In this document: positions 1 through 11,536 of the stretch, one piece after another | How the letters are laid out: each line of letters starts with the position of its first letter | Position numbering within the stretch: position 1 is the stretch's first letter | Source of the DNA: JASSUD01 sp031963405 | GTDB lineage: Bacteria; Pseudomonadota; Gammaproteobacteria; Burkholderiales; Burkholderiaceae | DNA length: 64,000 nt | Assembly: GCA_031963405.1 (NCBI GenBank) | Contig: JASSUJ010000001.1 | Coordinates: 62,001-126,000 of the forward strand | Direction: 5' to 3' | The notes under the pieces: model-generated | What the model was told of the DNA's origin: nothing | The model's database searches: none | The model's input: only the letters and a program-made list of their open reading frames with translations | Program-made: the position numbers and the translations under genes

Positions 1-123
1 TTGATCTAGTTGATTCAGGACATGGGAAACAGCTTCACGTAGCTCAGCGCTAGCTGAAGTGGGAGTGAGCTCAGCGCGATTTTCCCACGCTTTTTCAATG
101 AGATTTTGTAATTGTTCGGACAT
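1..123 (-). CDS. dapD: DapD N-terminus, partial (cut by window edge)
   Basis: 2,3,4,5-tetrahydropyridine-2,6-dicarboxylate N-succinyltransferase, the succinylase step of diaminopimelate/lysine synthesis in the cytosol. Only the first 41 codons are present, reading leftward from ATG at 123. The peptide opens MSEQLQNLIEKAWENRAEL, followed by a segment with REAVSHVLNQLDQ, which matches the N-terminal helical domain of betaproteobacterial DapD as I remember it. It lies just downstream of dapC on the same strand, the usual dapC-dapD order, with about 150 bp between them. The catalytic left-handed beta-helix is outside the window. Confidence 0.85.
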   Translation of the reverse strand, partial: MSEQLQNLIEKAWENRAELTPTSASAELREAVSHVLNQLDQ

Positions 124-273
124 AGCAATGAGTATGTGATGAGTGAGTGGAGGGCTGTATTTATACTTTCGCGTAGCGCTAATACAGAGACTTTTTTAAG
201 CTTGGCACTGCTCGTTTTTTTCGCTTGTTAACCTAGTCATACTTAGCGATACGCTGCGTTGGGCTGGATGGAT

Positions 274-1482
274 TTAAGCATTTTTTAAGCGCTGGCAGCA
301 TTCAACAATACGTTGCGCTCCTTCAAGGCATTCGTTAAGTGGTGCTACCAAGGCTAAACGTAAATGAGCGTGACCAGGATTCAGGCCATGCGCCTCGCGT
401 GATAAGTAGGAGCCGGGCAAGACGGTGACGTTATAGTCTGTAAATAACTGCTTGGCAAACTGCGTATCATCTAGATCTAGCCCAGCAATATTGGCCCACA
501 GATAAAAACCAGCCTGTGGCATGTGTACATCGAGTACCTTGGCGAGCAGTGGCGTAACCGCCTGAAATTTTTCTACATACTTAGCCCGGTTTTCACGGAC
601 ATGCGCTTCATCGCGCCATGCTGCAACACTGGCAGCCTGCACGACTGGGCTTAAAGCTGAACCGTGATAAGTGCGATAGTGCAGAAATTGCTTAAGTAAT
701 GTAGCGTCACCTGCTGCAAAACCTGAACGTAAGCCTGGTGCATTTGACCGTTTGGATAAGCTTGAGAGAACAATCAACCGTTTAAAATCACGTCCAAGCT
801 GGTGCGCTGCTTGCAGTGCGCCGAGCGGCGGATTAGCTTCATCAAAATAAATCTCGGAATAACACTCGTCAGAGGCGATAACAAAGCCGTAACGATCGCT
901 TAGCGTAAATAGCTCGCGCCAGTCAGTAAGCGATAGTACTGCGCCAGTTGGGTTATTCGGTGTGCAAACATAGAGCAGCTGCGTGCGTGCCCAAACTTCA
1001 GCAGGCACGCTCGCATAATTGAGAGCGTAATCAGATGTATTCGGCTCGCTATTGACGAAATAAAGTTGTGCTCCCGCGAGCAGTGCTGCGCCTTCGTAGA
1101 TTTGGTAGAAAGGGTTGGGGCAGATAACAGTGGCCTGCGGCACGCTGCTATCGATGACTGTTTGAGCTAAAGCAAAAAGTGCTTCGCGCGAACCCGCCAC
1201 GGGCAGTATCTCGGTGTCTGGGTCAATATATGGAAGCCGATAGCGTTTTTGCAGCCAATCAGCGATGCTTTGTCGCAGTGTTTGCGCACCAATGATAGTT
1301 GGATAGTAAGCTAACCCATCAACTGCGTTAATCAACGCATCTTTAATGAGTTGCGGAGTGGGATGCTTCGGTTCACCGATGCCAAAACTAATAGGCTTGA
1401 AAGGTCCCGGTGTCTGCTCAGCGAGCAACACTCTCAATTTCTCAAATGGGTATGGCTGTAGTTTGTTAAGGTTTGGGTTCAC
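274..1482 (-). CDS. dapC: Succinyldiaminopimelate transaminase DapC
   Basis: PLP-dependent class I/II aminotransferase (402 aa) that transfers amino groups to N-succinyl-2-amino-6-ketopimelate in the lysine/meso-DAP pathway. Visible fold-type I landmarks are the CTPNNPTG loop (173-180), Asp205 in SDECYSEIYFDE for the pyridine nitrogen, and the PLP lysine Lys244 in SSLSKRSNAPGLRSGF. Length is normal for DapC. The start at 1482 gives MNPNLNKLQPYPFEKLRVLL, the typical N-terminus. It is followed by dapD on the same strand, which favours DapC over a general aspartate-type transaminase. A gram-negative symbiont still needs meso-DAP for peptidoglycan, so retention makes sense. Confidence 0.9.
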   Translation of the reverse strand: MNPNLNKLQPYPFEKLRVLLAEQTPGPFKPISFGIGEPKHPTPQLIKDALINAVDGLAYYPTIIGAQTLRQSIADWLQKRYRLPYIDPDTEILPVAGSREALFALAQTVIDSSVPQATVICPNPFYQIYEGAALLAGAQLYFVNSEPNTSDYALNYASVPAEVWARTQLLYVCTPNNPTGAVLSLTDWRELFTLSDRYGFVIASDECYSEIYFDEANPPLGALQAAHQLGRDFKRLIVLSSLSKRSNAPGLRSGFAAGDATLLKQFLHYRTYHGSALSPVVQAASVAAWRDEAHVRENRAKYVEKFQAVTPLLAKVLDVHMPQAGFYLWANIAGLDLDDTQFAKQLFTDYNVTVLPGSYLSREAHGLNPGHAHLRLALVAPLNECLEGAQRIVECCQRLKNA

Positions 1483-2069
1483 GGAACGAGGCTGGTAGCG
1501 TAGGCGCTAGCTTGCGTTGGCTAGTTAAGTTTATAAAATTTAAGCAAAGTAGCGTGGTACAAAGGAAGTGCGCAAATGACTGCTAACTTAATCAAAAGCA
1601 CGGAAGACCGAGTTAAGCACTACAATTTGCATACTTTCGTGGCGAATAACTAAAAGTATGACGTCATCCCTAGCTTACTTAGCGCTTCCTAGAAGCTTCA
1701 AATTATATCTTTTTTACTAATTTATTTTTTCTGCTGAAGAGCTTTTAAAAATATCCTTCCTTAAGTGCTAAGAATCTATCCAAAAATTGACTAGGTAAAA
1801 GTTTGTAAGGCAGCTGAAAGGCATAATTAAAAACTGCTTAAAAAGCAGGCGCTTGAAAAAATAAAAGCAAATAAAAGCTTAAGTAAACCCTAAATTAATC
1901 GTAAACAAAGAATGCTGATGCAGGCAGAGCACCTGGTAGGATAAGCATATAAGAGGCGTGAGTGTGGCGCTGCCCCCCCAAGGTATCCAGTATTTTTTAA
2001 AATTATCTTAAAAAATATTGCAGTAAACAGAATAATAAATAGAGTAATAAAGGCGCAATAAGGTGAAAT
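1483..2069. other. Intergenic region between divergent dapC and the DMT transporter
   Basis: AT-rich, 587 bp, with no convincing gene; a 65-codon minus-strand frame here has no family features. It must hold the promoters of both flanking genes. An inverted repeat with 10-bp arms (1991-2000 and 2008-2017, TATTTTTTAA/TTAAAAAATA) lies about 50 bp before the transporter start and could be an operator or weak hairpin. Confidence 0.5.
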
Positions 2070-3083
2070 ATGAGAGTTAAACAACACGGTACGCAGGAAT
2101 CAGCAAAATTTTTTGCTGCCTTATTTTTAAACCGTCAGGCGCAATGGCCAGCCTTTGCCTTGATTGCTGGCGCATCGATTTGGGGCGTGATTTGGTATCC
2201 ATTACGCCAATTAGCTGCGTTGGGCTTGTCAGGTGCTCTAGCTGCGGCACTCATTGGGCTGGTAGCGTGTTGCTTTGCGCTGGTTGCATTTCGTCGACCG
2301 TTGTTGGAGTCGTGGCGGATTATATTGACGCAAGCCGCACCCAAAGGAAGTTCGTACTGGTTGTTGCCGATCTTAGGGGTGACAGCTGGGATGAGCACCG
2401 TAAGCATTATATGGGGCATGATTCATGGTGAAGTGATGCGGGTGCTGTTGTTGTTTTATCTGTCACCTGTGTGGACCGCATTCTTTGCTCATTGGCTTTT
2501 ACGCGAACGGGTCACCTTGGTCGACATGGCGGCTGCGCTGTGCGCGCTGACAGGCGCGGCGCTGATTTTGTGGTCGCCTGAGCTGGGATTCCCCGTACCA
2601 ACCGAGTTAGCTGAGTGGGCGGGTCTTTTTGCTGGGATTGGTTTTGCTTTGCAAAATGTATTGGCGCTCAAAATTAGTCGTACGCTGCCCGTGCAAACAC
2701 CGCAATTGCGCACGGCCGTTGTGTTTGCGGGCGATACGGTGATTGGTTTTTTGATTTGCGGATTTGAGTGGATGCGCGGCTCTCTTATGAGTGCGCCACT
2801 GACACAGCCAGGTTTTGCTTTTGCCTTATTAATCGGCTTAGGTATTTTGCTCGCAGCCAATAGCCTGTTGATTCAATATGGTTTGTCACGTATGCCAGCA
2901 AATCGCGCTGCGCTTTTAATGCTTTTTGAAATCGTAGTGACGGCTATTTCATCTTGGTTGTTAGCGGGTGAAACGCTAGGATGGCGTGAAATTTCTGGGG
3001 GTGGGGCAATTGTGCTGGCTTCTCTTTTGTCTAGTTGGTTTCAGCAGCAGCAAGAGCGTGCTGCCCACCAGGCTGTGCCATAG
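2070..3083 (+). CDS. DMT superfamily (EamA-type) inner-membrane transporter
   Basis: Integral membrane protein of 337 aa with about ten hydrophobic segments, arranged as two EamA repeats. The first begins FALIAGASIWGVIWYPLRQL near residue 30. The second begins near residue 185 (GLFAGIGFALQNVLALKIS) and ends with a helix rich in GGGAIVLASLL. The motif RMPANRAALLMLFEIVVTAIS in the last third is typical of EamA exporters of amino acids or metabolites. The substrate cannot be told from sequence. It stands alone, divergent from dapC and upstream of smc on the same strand. The start at 2070 leaves a 30-residue polar N-terminus before the first membrane helix, usual for the family. Confidence 0.8.
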   Translation: MRVKQHGTQESAKFFAALFLNRQAQWPAFALIAGASIWGVIWYPLRQLAALGLSGALAAALIGLVACCFALVAFRRPLLESWRIILTQAAPKGSSYWLLPILGVTAGMSTVSIIWGMIHGEVMRVLLLFYLSPVWTAFFAHWLLRERVTLVDMAAALCALTGAALILWSPELGFPVPTELAEWAGLFAGIGFALQNVLALKISRTLPVQTPQLRTAVVFAGDTVIGFLICGFEWMRGSLMSAPLTQPGFAFALLIGLGILLAANSLLIQYGLSRMPANRAALLMLFEIVVTAISSWLLAGETLGWREISGGGAIVLASLLSSWFQQQQERAAHQAVP

Positions 3084-3317
3084 AAGGGCGGTGGTATGAT
3101 GGCCGCTTATTTATAAGAGCCCGTTTATCGTTTCCAAAGGAATCCAATAAGGGGCACCTTTTTTCGGCGTTGTGTCAGAGGTGCTCGTCATTCTTAGGTA
3201 CGAATAAAGTACATTTTGCTTACTACAAGGTTTTATCCAAATGACTGACTTCCCTCAATAAGGGCACTTTGGGAAAATCGTAAATTGCTTTTTAAACTCT
3301 AATCAATAGTTATTCCG

Positions 3318-6300
3318 GTGCGTCTAACTTCAATCAAGCTGGCTGGCTTTAAATCATTTGTTGACCCGACCCATTTTCAGGTGCCGGGTCAACTGGTAGG
3401 CGTGGTCGGCCCAAATGGCTGCGGTAAGTCGAATATTATCGATGCAGTGCGGTGGGTGCTGGGTGAGTCGCGTGCTTCTGAATTGCGCGGTGAATCGATG
3501 CAAGATGTCATTTTTAATGGCTCGACGCATCGCAAGCCGGGCAGTCGTGCTAGTGTTGAGTTAGTGTTTGATAATAGCGCTGGGCGCGCTAGCGGCCAGT
3601 GGAGCCAATACGCGGAAATTGCCGTGAAGCGTGTATTGGCGCGCGATGGCGCTGGCAGCTATTTAATTAATAATTTGCCGGCGCGGCGACGTGATATTCA
3701 GGATATTTTTCTTGGCACTGGTTTAGGGCCACGTGCTTACGCGATTATTGGGCAGGGCATGATCGCGCGCATTATCGAAGCTAAACCCGAAGACCTGCGC
3801 ATTTTCTTAGAAGAGGCTGCGGGTGTCTCGAAATATAAAGAGCGTCGCCGCGAAACTGAAAATCGATTACACGATACACGTGAGAATTTAACGCGTGTAG
3901 AAGACATCTTGCGCGAGCTGAGCGCTAATCTTGACAAACTAGAAATACAGGCTGCAATCGCGCAGCAATACCAAACGCTACGCGCACAAAGCGATGAGCA
4001 GCAACAGCTGCTTTTACTGCTGCGCAAAACTGAAGCACAGCAGGAGCAGGCACGCCAACAGCGCGAGCTGGCTGCAGTAGAAATCGAAATAGAAGCGCAG
4101 ATGGCGAAATTGCGAGAGCTTGAGGCGCAGCTCGACGCACTGCGCCTTGCTTCCCATGTTGCGAGTGGTACGCTGCAGCAGGCTCAAGGTGCGTTGTACC
4201 AAACCAATGCTGAAGTGAGTCGGCTAGAAGCCGAAATTCGCTTTACAGCGGATGCGCAAGAGCGAGTTCGTAAACAAATTGCTACGCTGAGCGCACAACG
4301 TGAGCAATGGCTAGCTCAAGCTGAACAGGCAGGCGTCGATCTTGAAACAGCGTTGGAAGCATTAGCGATTGCTGAAGAAAAAAGCGCTTGTCAGCAAGAT
4401 GAGGCAGTGGCACACAATGAGGTGCTAGATACGCTGGAAATGCGTTGGCGCACGGCGCAGCAGCAGCAAACAGCGCAGCGCGCAGAAATCGCGCAGACCG
4501 AGCAAGCCTTGCAGCTTGAAATGGCCCAGCAGCGCAATGCTGACCAGCAGTTGCAGCAATGGCAGCAACGCCAGCAAAAACTACAACACGAATTGCGCGA
4601 ACTGCCTGCGCCTGAGCAAGCGCAATTAGCAGCGCAGCGCCAAAAATTGGCCGACTATGAAGTTAAGTTGCGCATCTGTGAAGCGCAACTTGCCCAGGCG
4701 CAGCAAGCACTGCCACCGTGTGAAACTAAGGCACGCGAGACGCAGCAACAGGCGCAAGCTGAGAGCGCGCAAATACATACACTGGCAGCGCGTTTAGCCG
4801 CTTTAAAACAACTGCAAGACCAAGTACAAACCGAAGGCAAACTACAACCGTGGTTGGAGCAACATCAACTGGCTACAGCTCCACGTCTGTGGCAAAAGCT
4901 GCAATTCGAAGCGGGGGGTGAGGGTTGGGAGCTAGCGTTTGAAGCGGTATTGCGTGAGCGACTTGTGGCGATTGAAGTGACTGATCTTGAAAGCGTTGCT
5001 TCATTGTTTGATAAAGCTCCACCTGCCAAGCTAGCTTTTGCTGCACCGCCCCCGATGAATGCTCCTTTGACTCAGATTAGCTCGCTGGCTAGGTCAGCTG
5101 GCTTGCGGCCTGTGCTGTCGCTGTTGCGTATACCCGACCCAGATTTACGTGCGATATTAAAGGATTGGCTTGGTTCAACCTTTATTGCTGATAACTTTGC
5201 ACAAGCTTTAGCGCAGCGCGCTCAATTACCTGAAGGTGGGGTGTTTGTAGTTAAAGAAGGGCACCAAATTGGTCGTGCCAGCGTGCAGCTGTACGCGGCG
5301 GATGACGCCCAAGCTGGCATGCTTGCACGTCAACAGGAAATTGAGAATCTGGCGCGCCAGGTGCGCGCGCAGCAGATGATGGCTGAAGATACGCAAGCCA
5401 ATGCGATGCGTGCGCAGGCTGCAGCTCAGCAGGTGCGCCAGCAGCTTGCTGAAGCACGCACACAATCTGAGCAGGCCACACAATTGGCCCATGTTTGTCA
5501 GCTTGAGGTGTTAAAAAGCGAGCAAGCGCATGAGCGTTATACGAGTCGTCACACGCAAATTCAAGAAGAACTCGAAGAAAGCGCTGCGCAGCTTGAAGAG
5601 CAACATGCGCGGCGTGCTGTTACTGAAGAAAATCTTGCTCGCTTTGAGGCTAGTTTAGCTGAGGGGCAAGCACGTTTTGCTGATAGTCAACGTGACTTTG
5701 ACGCGCTGGACGATGAATTGGCACGGGCACGTCTTAAAGTGCGTGATACTGAGCGTGCAGCAGCTGATGCACAATATCAAGCGCGCAATGCCGCGCATAA
5801 AATCGACGAATTGAAACGCGCGATTCAGCTCGCTGAGCAGCAAGCGCAACAGAGCGCCGCTGCACTTGAAGAAGCTCGTACGCAATTGACTTCAATTGAC
5901 GAAGAAGCTGTACGTGCAAGCTTAGCTATTGAATTGGCTGAGCGTATTGCGCAAGAAGCTGCGTTGCTGGCAGCGCGCACTGAAATGGAGGAGTTGGAAG
6001 CGCGCTTGCGTACGACTGATATAGCACGCTTAACTTGCGAAAAATCATCGAATACCTTGCGTGAACAAAGCGTCGCGCTACAGCTCAAAGAACAGGCAGC
6101 GCGCTTAAATCGCGAGCAATTTAGCGAACAGTTGGGTGCGCTTGGGGCGGATGAAGCGATGCTCATGCCTAAATTAAACCCTGCTGTTAAAGCTTCTTCC
6201 TTACAAAATGAACTGACTCGACTCAACCAAGCTATTCAGGCGCTTGGCCCGGTTAATATGGCGGCGCTAGATGAGCTGGCCAATGCGCAGCAGCGTAAGC

Positions 6301-6863
6301 AATTTCTTGACGCACAGCTGGCTGATTTGACTGGAGCCATGAACACGCTGGAAGATGCGATTCGCAAAATTGACCAGGAAACACGGCAACTCTTACAGCA
6401 CACCTTTGATGATGTGAATCGGCATTTTGGTGAGTTGTTTCCACGCTTATTTGGCGGCGGCCAAGCTAAATTAGTGATGACTGGAGATGAAATTCTAGAT
6501 GCAGGCGTGCAAGTAATGGCGCAGCCGCCGGGTAAAAAAAATTCAACGATTCATCTATTATCTGGCGGCGAAAAAGCGTTAACTGCCACGGCGTTAGTAT
6601 TTGCCATGTTTCAGCTTAATCCCGCCCCATTTTGCCTGTTGGATGAAGTGGACGCGCCACTGGATGATGCCAATACTGAACGTTTTGCTAATTTGGTACG
6701 CGAAATGTCTGACAAGACGCAATTTCTTTTTATCTCTCATAACAAAATTGCGATGGAAATGGCGCAGCAACTAATCGGTGTCACTATGCAAGAGCAAGGT
6801 GTCTCGCGTATTGTTGCGGTGGATATGGAAGGCGCTGCTGATTTAGTGCAAAGCGCTGCGTGA
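3318..6863 (+). CDS. smc: Chromosome segregation ATPase SMC
   Basis: Structural maintenance of chromosomes protein (1181 aa), the ATPase arm of the bacterial condensin that compacts and segregates the chromosome. N-terminal head: Walker A GPNGCGKSN at 31-39. A long Ala/Gln/Glu-rich coiled coil follows, then a globular hinge at roughly 500-650, a second coiled coil, and the C-terminal head with signature LLSGGEKALTATAL (about 1080) and Walker B FCLLDEVDAPLDDAN (about 1105). Start is GTG at 3318, directly giving MRLTSIKLAGFKSF, the expected N-terminus. Length is normal. zipA follows in the same direction after about 190 bp, as in Burkholderia. Confidence 0.97.
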   Translation: MRLTSIKLAGFKSFVDPTHFQVPGQLVGVVGPNGCGKSNIIDAVRWVLGESRASELRGESMQDVIFNGSTHRKPGSRASVELVFDNSAGRASGQWSQYAEIAVKRVLARDGAGSYLINNLPARRRDIQDIFLGTGLGPRAYAIIGQGMIARIIEAKPEDLRIFLEEAAGVSKYKERRRETENRLHDTRENLTRVEDILRELSANLDKLEIQAAIAQQYQTLRAQSDEQQQLLLLLRKTEAQQEQARQQRELAAVEIEIEAQMAKLRELEAQLDALRLASHVASGTLQQAQGALYQTNAEVSRLEAEIRFTADAQERVRKQIATLSAQREQWLAQAEQAGVDLETALEALAIAEEKSACQQDEAVAHNEVLDTLEMRWRTAQQQQTAQRAEIAQTEQALQLEMAQQRNADQQLQQWQQRQQKLQHELRELPAPEQAQLAAQRQKLADYEVKLRICEAQLAQAQQALPPCETKARETQQQAQAESAQIHTLAARLAALKQLQDQVQTEGKLQPWLEQHQLATAPRLWQKLQFEAGGEGWELAFEAVLRERLVAIEVTDLESVASLFDKAPPAKLAFAAPPPMNAPLTQISSLARSAGLRPVLSLLRIPDPDLRAILKDWLGSTFIADNFAQALAQRAQLPEGGVFVVKEGHQIGRASVQLYAADDAQAGMLARQQEIENLARQVRAQQMMAEDTQANAMRAQAAAQQVRQQLAEARTQSEQATQLAHVCQLEVLKSEQAHERYTSRHTQIQEELEESAAQLEEQHARRAVTEENLARFEASLAEGQARFADSQRDFDALDDELARARLKVRDTERAAADAQYQARNAAHKIDELKRAIQLAEQQAQQSAAALEEARTQLTSIDEEAVRASLAIELAERIAQEAALLAARTEMEELEARLRTTDIARLTCEKSSNTLREQSVALQLKEQAARLNREQFSEQLGALGADEAMLMPKLNPAVKASSLQNELTRLNQAIQALGPVNMAALDELANAQQRKQFLDAQLADLTGAMNTLEDAIRKIDQETRQLLQHTFDDVNRHFGELFPRLFGGGQAKLVMTGDEILDAGVQVMAQPPGKKNSTIHLLSGGEKALTATALVFAMFQLNPAPFCLLDEVDAPLDDANTERFANLVREMSDKTQFLFISHNKIAMEMAQQLIGVTMQEQGVSRIVAVDMEGAADLVQSAA

Positions 6864-7050
6864 CATTTGAAGAGAATGCCAATTACAGCCGCTTAGCTGT
6901 GAATGGAATGAATTCTCGTAATAATTGAGTTAAATAACAAAAGCCAAGGGTAGTGAAGAGATTGCAGAATTGATGTGTGCGACAGAGAAAAAATTTTCTG
7001 CTGGCCTATTTTTCTGTTTCTCGACCGCTGCTTGCGGATGAGGAGAAGAT

Positions 7051-8187
7051 ATGAACGAACTGCAACTCGGCTTGCTGGGCGCGGGAGCGGTGATTTTAAT
7101 TGGTGTAGTTGGGTATAACGCTTGGCAACACGCAAAAATTCGCCGCAAGATGCCACGTACGCCCTCGGCTGACGCCACTTCTTTTACGCCAACGGAAGCA
7201 GGCGAAGAGGATGCGATAGATGAGCGGCCTTTTATTGAGCCCTTGCATGAGTCTAGCGCGCACAACATGCTTGCTAATGCAGAATCGACGCAGATGCAGC
7301 CCAATTTCGAAGGTGAGGGCGCCGACAATACATTAGCGGGGGCTGCTGTACAGTCTGGTGCTATCGCTTTACCCATTGCTATCGATATGCGCATTGATTG
7401 TATTGTTCCGCTTCATCTTGTGCAGTCTGTAGCAGCTGAAAAAGTTACCATGCTTACCCGGCAGTTAAGGCGCGCAGGCCAAAAACCCGTGTTCATCGAA
7501 GGACAGACTGAAAATGGCGACTGGCAAACGCTACAAACTGGCGAGCGCTATCGGCAATTGCGGGTAGCCGTGCAATTAGCTAACCGCTCTGGCCCACTTA
7601 ACGAAGTTGAATTTTCAGAATTTGTGAGTGCTGTACAGGTGCTGGCCGATGCGTTAAATGCTGAGCCGGACTTTCCTGATATGTTGGAAACCGCCACAAT
7701 GGCTCGCCAGCTCGATGCTTACGCGGTGCAATGCGATAGACAATTGTCGATCAATTTAATGTCAGACGGTGCGCCTTGGTCGGCTAACTATGTACAAGCA
7801 GTAGCCGCTCAGGATGGCTTACTGCTGTCGCGCGATGGCACGCGTTTTGTAAAACTGGATGCGCAGCAGCACCCTATCTTTATGCTGCAGTTTGGCAATA
7901 CCAACTTTTTACGCGATGACCTGACCTATAAAGGTGGCCAACTTATTACCCTGCTGCTTGATGTGCCGGTAGCCGACGAAGACATTCTGCCTTTCAGGCT
8001 CATGTGTGATTACGCCGCCTCTTTGTCCCAACGTATCGGCGCGCGTATCGTCGATGACCAACGCCAACCACTGCCAGAAGCTACGCTACGAGCCATAGAA
8101 AAACAATTGTTGATGCTCTATGCAAAACTTGAAGAAGCTGGCTTACCTGCTGGTTCACCTGCAGCGCGGCGGTTGTTTAGCCACTAA
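7051..8187 (+). CDS. zipA: Cell division protein ZipA
   Basis: FtsZ-anchoring division protein (378 aa). It has one N-terminal membrane helix (LGLLGAGAVILIGVVGYNAW, residues about 6-25), a charged linker to about residue 110, and a C-terminal domain (about 220-365) with the ZipA FtsZ-binding fold pattern, including MLQFGNTNFLRDD and the closing GARIVDDQRQPL. An AGGAG ribosome site lies just before ATG 7051. In Burkholderia the next gene is the NAD-dependent DNA ligase ligA; here it is absent and about 400 bp without a gene follows. Confidence 0.88.
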   Translation: MNELQLGLLGAGAVILIGVVGYNAWQHAKIRRKMPRTPSADATSFTPTEAGEEDAIDERPFIEPLHESSAHNMLANAESTQMQPNFEGEGADNTLAGAAVQSGAIALPIAIDMRIDCIVPLHLVQSVAAEKVTMLTRQLRRAGQKPVFIEGQTENGDWQTLQTGERYRQLRVAVQLANRSGPLNEVEFSEFVSAVQVLADALNAEPDFPDMLETATMARQLDAYAVQCDRQLSINLMSDGAPWSANYVQAVAAQDGLLLSRDGTRFVKLDAQQHPIFMLQFGNTNFLRDDLTYKGGQLITLLLDVPVADEDILPFRLMCDYAASLSQRIGARIVDDQRQPLPEATLRAIEKQLLMLYAKLEEAGLPAGSPAARRLFSH

Positions 8188-8585
8188 TCTTACTCTTTGT
8201 TGGGCAGTCAGCCGCATTGCTGATAAGCGCTTCTATCTACTGCTTTATGTAGGGGTGGGGGCGCGATAAAGCCATTTTTTCTAAAAATCTGGCAGTTCTT
8301 CCCTCTCCCCTTCTAGATAATGAAATTGTGCTTGCTTTCAATAAGCAGCCGCGATTTACATTAGTTCATCTTTAATCTATCGATGGTAAAGCGTCTACCT
8401 CTCTATATGATGAGGGCATCTCCAGTTGAAATAACTGTAAATCTGTTCATTCAAAATTTTCAGAGAAGAAGTAATTAAAGCCTGCAGACTGAGCTCTATT
8501 GGTGCGCTAAGTTTTTTATGGCACAAGCGAAGGCTTGCATCGCTCAAGCAAAAACAAGATCAAATTTCCTAAGATTAATAAATTG
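8188..8585. other. Gap between zipA and exbD where ligA is expected
   Basis: 398 bp between two convergent genes. I see no frame with ligase motifs and no strong terminator hairpin. In Burkholderia this is where ligA would lie; no recognisable remnant remains. Confidence 0.4.
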
Positions 8586-9005
8586 TTAGTGCGTCAGTGG
8601 TTTGGTGACTAAGTTAATTTTTGTCAGGCCTGTCGCTTGCAGCGTTGCTAGGAGTGAGGCGATATGAGCATAAGGAACAGTCTGCTCAGCGTATAGATAG
8701 AGTTCTGTTGACGGATTGTTGCGTGCTACTGAAGTAAGGTGAGCGTGCAGGGTGGTGGGGCTGATAGAGTTTTCATTCCAGAGTAGCGTCCCATTGGCCC
8801 GCAATGTGAGATTGATAAGTGCTGGCTGTGTATGGAGCGGTTGGCTATTAGCTTGCGGTAAGTCAAGGCGGATAACCTGCTCAACAATAGGAAGGGCGAG
8901 AAGAAAAATAATTAGCAATACTAACAACACATCGATCAACGGTGTCATGTTGATATCGCTGATGAGTTCGTCTGTATCGTGGTTAGTAAAAGGGGAAGTC
9001 GCCAT
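8586..9005 (-). CDS. exbD: ExbD/TolR family biopolymer transport protein
   Basis: Inner-membrane protein of 139 aa, part of the proton-driven ExbB-ExbD motor that energises TonB-dependent outer-membrane uptake. A single N-terminal membrane helix carries the family signature INMTPLIDVLLVLLIIF with the proton-path Asp25. A periplasmic domain follows, ending with ATLQATGLTKINLVTKP. Length is normal. No exbB or tonB is next to it, which is unusual because these genes normally form an operon. TolR is the alternative, but the helix and tail look more ExbD-like. Confidence 0.85.
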   Translation of the reverse strand: MATSPFTNHDTDELISDINMTPLIDVLLVLLIIFLLALPIVEQVIRLDLPQANSQPLHTQPALINLTLRANGTLLWNENSISPTTLHAHLTSVARNNPSTELYLYAEQTVPYAHIASLLATLQATGLTKINLVTKPLTH

Positions 9006-9444
9006 GCTGGGTGATCAGAGCAGAAAGATAGAGGACAGAAAATTTTTCGGATTGTTTAAAGCGTTTGATAAGTAAAGCAAGAAAAAACCATAGATAAACT
9101 ACGCTTGCTACTTTTCCTTAAGCTCAATTTAGGGCTAAGTCCGCTGCGCGAGCTCCTGTCATTGCATCTATTGTTAGAAAAAGGGCAACGGGTAAAGGGT
9201 AGCGTGCAAATGAATTGTACCTATCTACCTTATCCAAAGCGGGCCTTCTTACTAACCGATTGCTAATTACAAGCGCGTTAAATTTTTTTTGGCTTACTTT
9301 GTTTGCATAGTTTTTTCTAGAAGTTTCCGCTAACTCTTTGTTATATCGGGGATATTTTTCCTGGATGGGTGGCGAGGCAGAGAGGGAGGCGGGAGCGGGA
9401 AGGGGAGGGGATGAAAATAAATGAAAAGAATTGAGGGAAAGGGG
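9006..9444. other. Upstream region of the rRNA operon, with a G-run cluster
   Basis: No gene seen. The part from 9367 to 9410 is strongly purine-rich on the plus strand; four or more G-runs at 9384-9410 (GGGAGGCGGGAGCGGGAAGG and onward) fit the simple G-quadruplex pattern. This cluster lies about 35-60 bp upstream of the rRNA promoter -35 box. Confidence 0.5.
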
Positions 9445-9473
9445 TTGACGGCGGGGGGGAGGATGTTCATAAT
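9445..9473 (+). promoter_or_regulatory. rRNA operon promoter (sigma70 type)
   Basis: TTGACG at 9445-9450 and CATAAT at 9468-9473 are separated by exactly 17 bp. They lie about 220 bp before the mature 16S end, where Burkholderia rRNA promoters sit. A boxA-like antitermination sequence, GGTCTTTAACA, follows at 9531-9541. Confidence 0.75.
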
Positions 9474-9695
9474 CTCGTTTCTCTGCAGCACGGCAGTAAC
9501 GCAGACGAGCCACCCGGGGGTGGTTTGAAAGGTCTTTAACAAGTTAACAACCGATAAGAGTGAGCGCGATTCAGCTGATTCTCTGACGCAAGTTAGGGGG
9601 TCAAAAAAATTGCGTTTACTCAGAAGATACAAGAGATTGTATCAACCTTTGAGTAAGCGACTGCGACGAGACGCAGAAGCAGTAAACATGGATAT

Positions 9696-11234
<1,539 letters not shown>

Positions 11235-11374
11235 CGATAGAGCTGTTTCGCGCTCACCCTTATCGGTTGTTGATATCAGGATCAAAAGATGGAAAGCGAT
11301 ACTCAAGAAAAGTCAAGGTTAGCCTAGCTAAATGACTGAAGGTGAGAATGGTTTTTTGTTTGATGAAGCTGATT

Positions 11375-11451
<77 letters not shown>

Positions 11452-11536
11452 TGTCAGGGGACAGAAGACAGGGATTAGGAATCAAAGGGTGAGTTTCACG
11501 TCTTTGGAGCTGATCGCTGTATTCTGTCCTCTGATA

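Noticed and set aside
4014..6444. Several long antisense frames inside smc
   Set aside because: They are mirror images of the Ala/Gln/Glu coiled-coil codons and have no features of their own.
9124..9632. Antisense frames of 100-129 codons over the rRNA leader
   Set aside because: They overlap the rRNA promoter and G-run tract; the composition reflects that, not coding.
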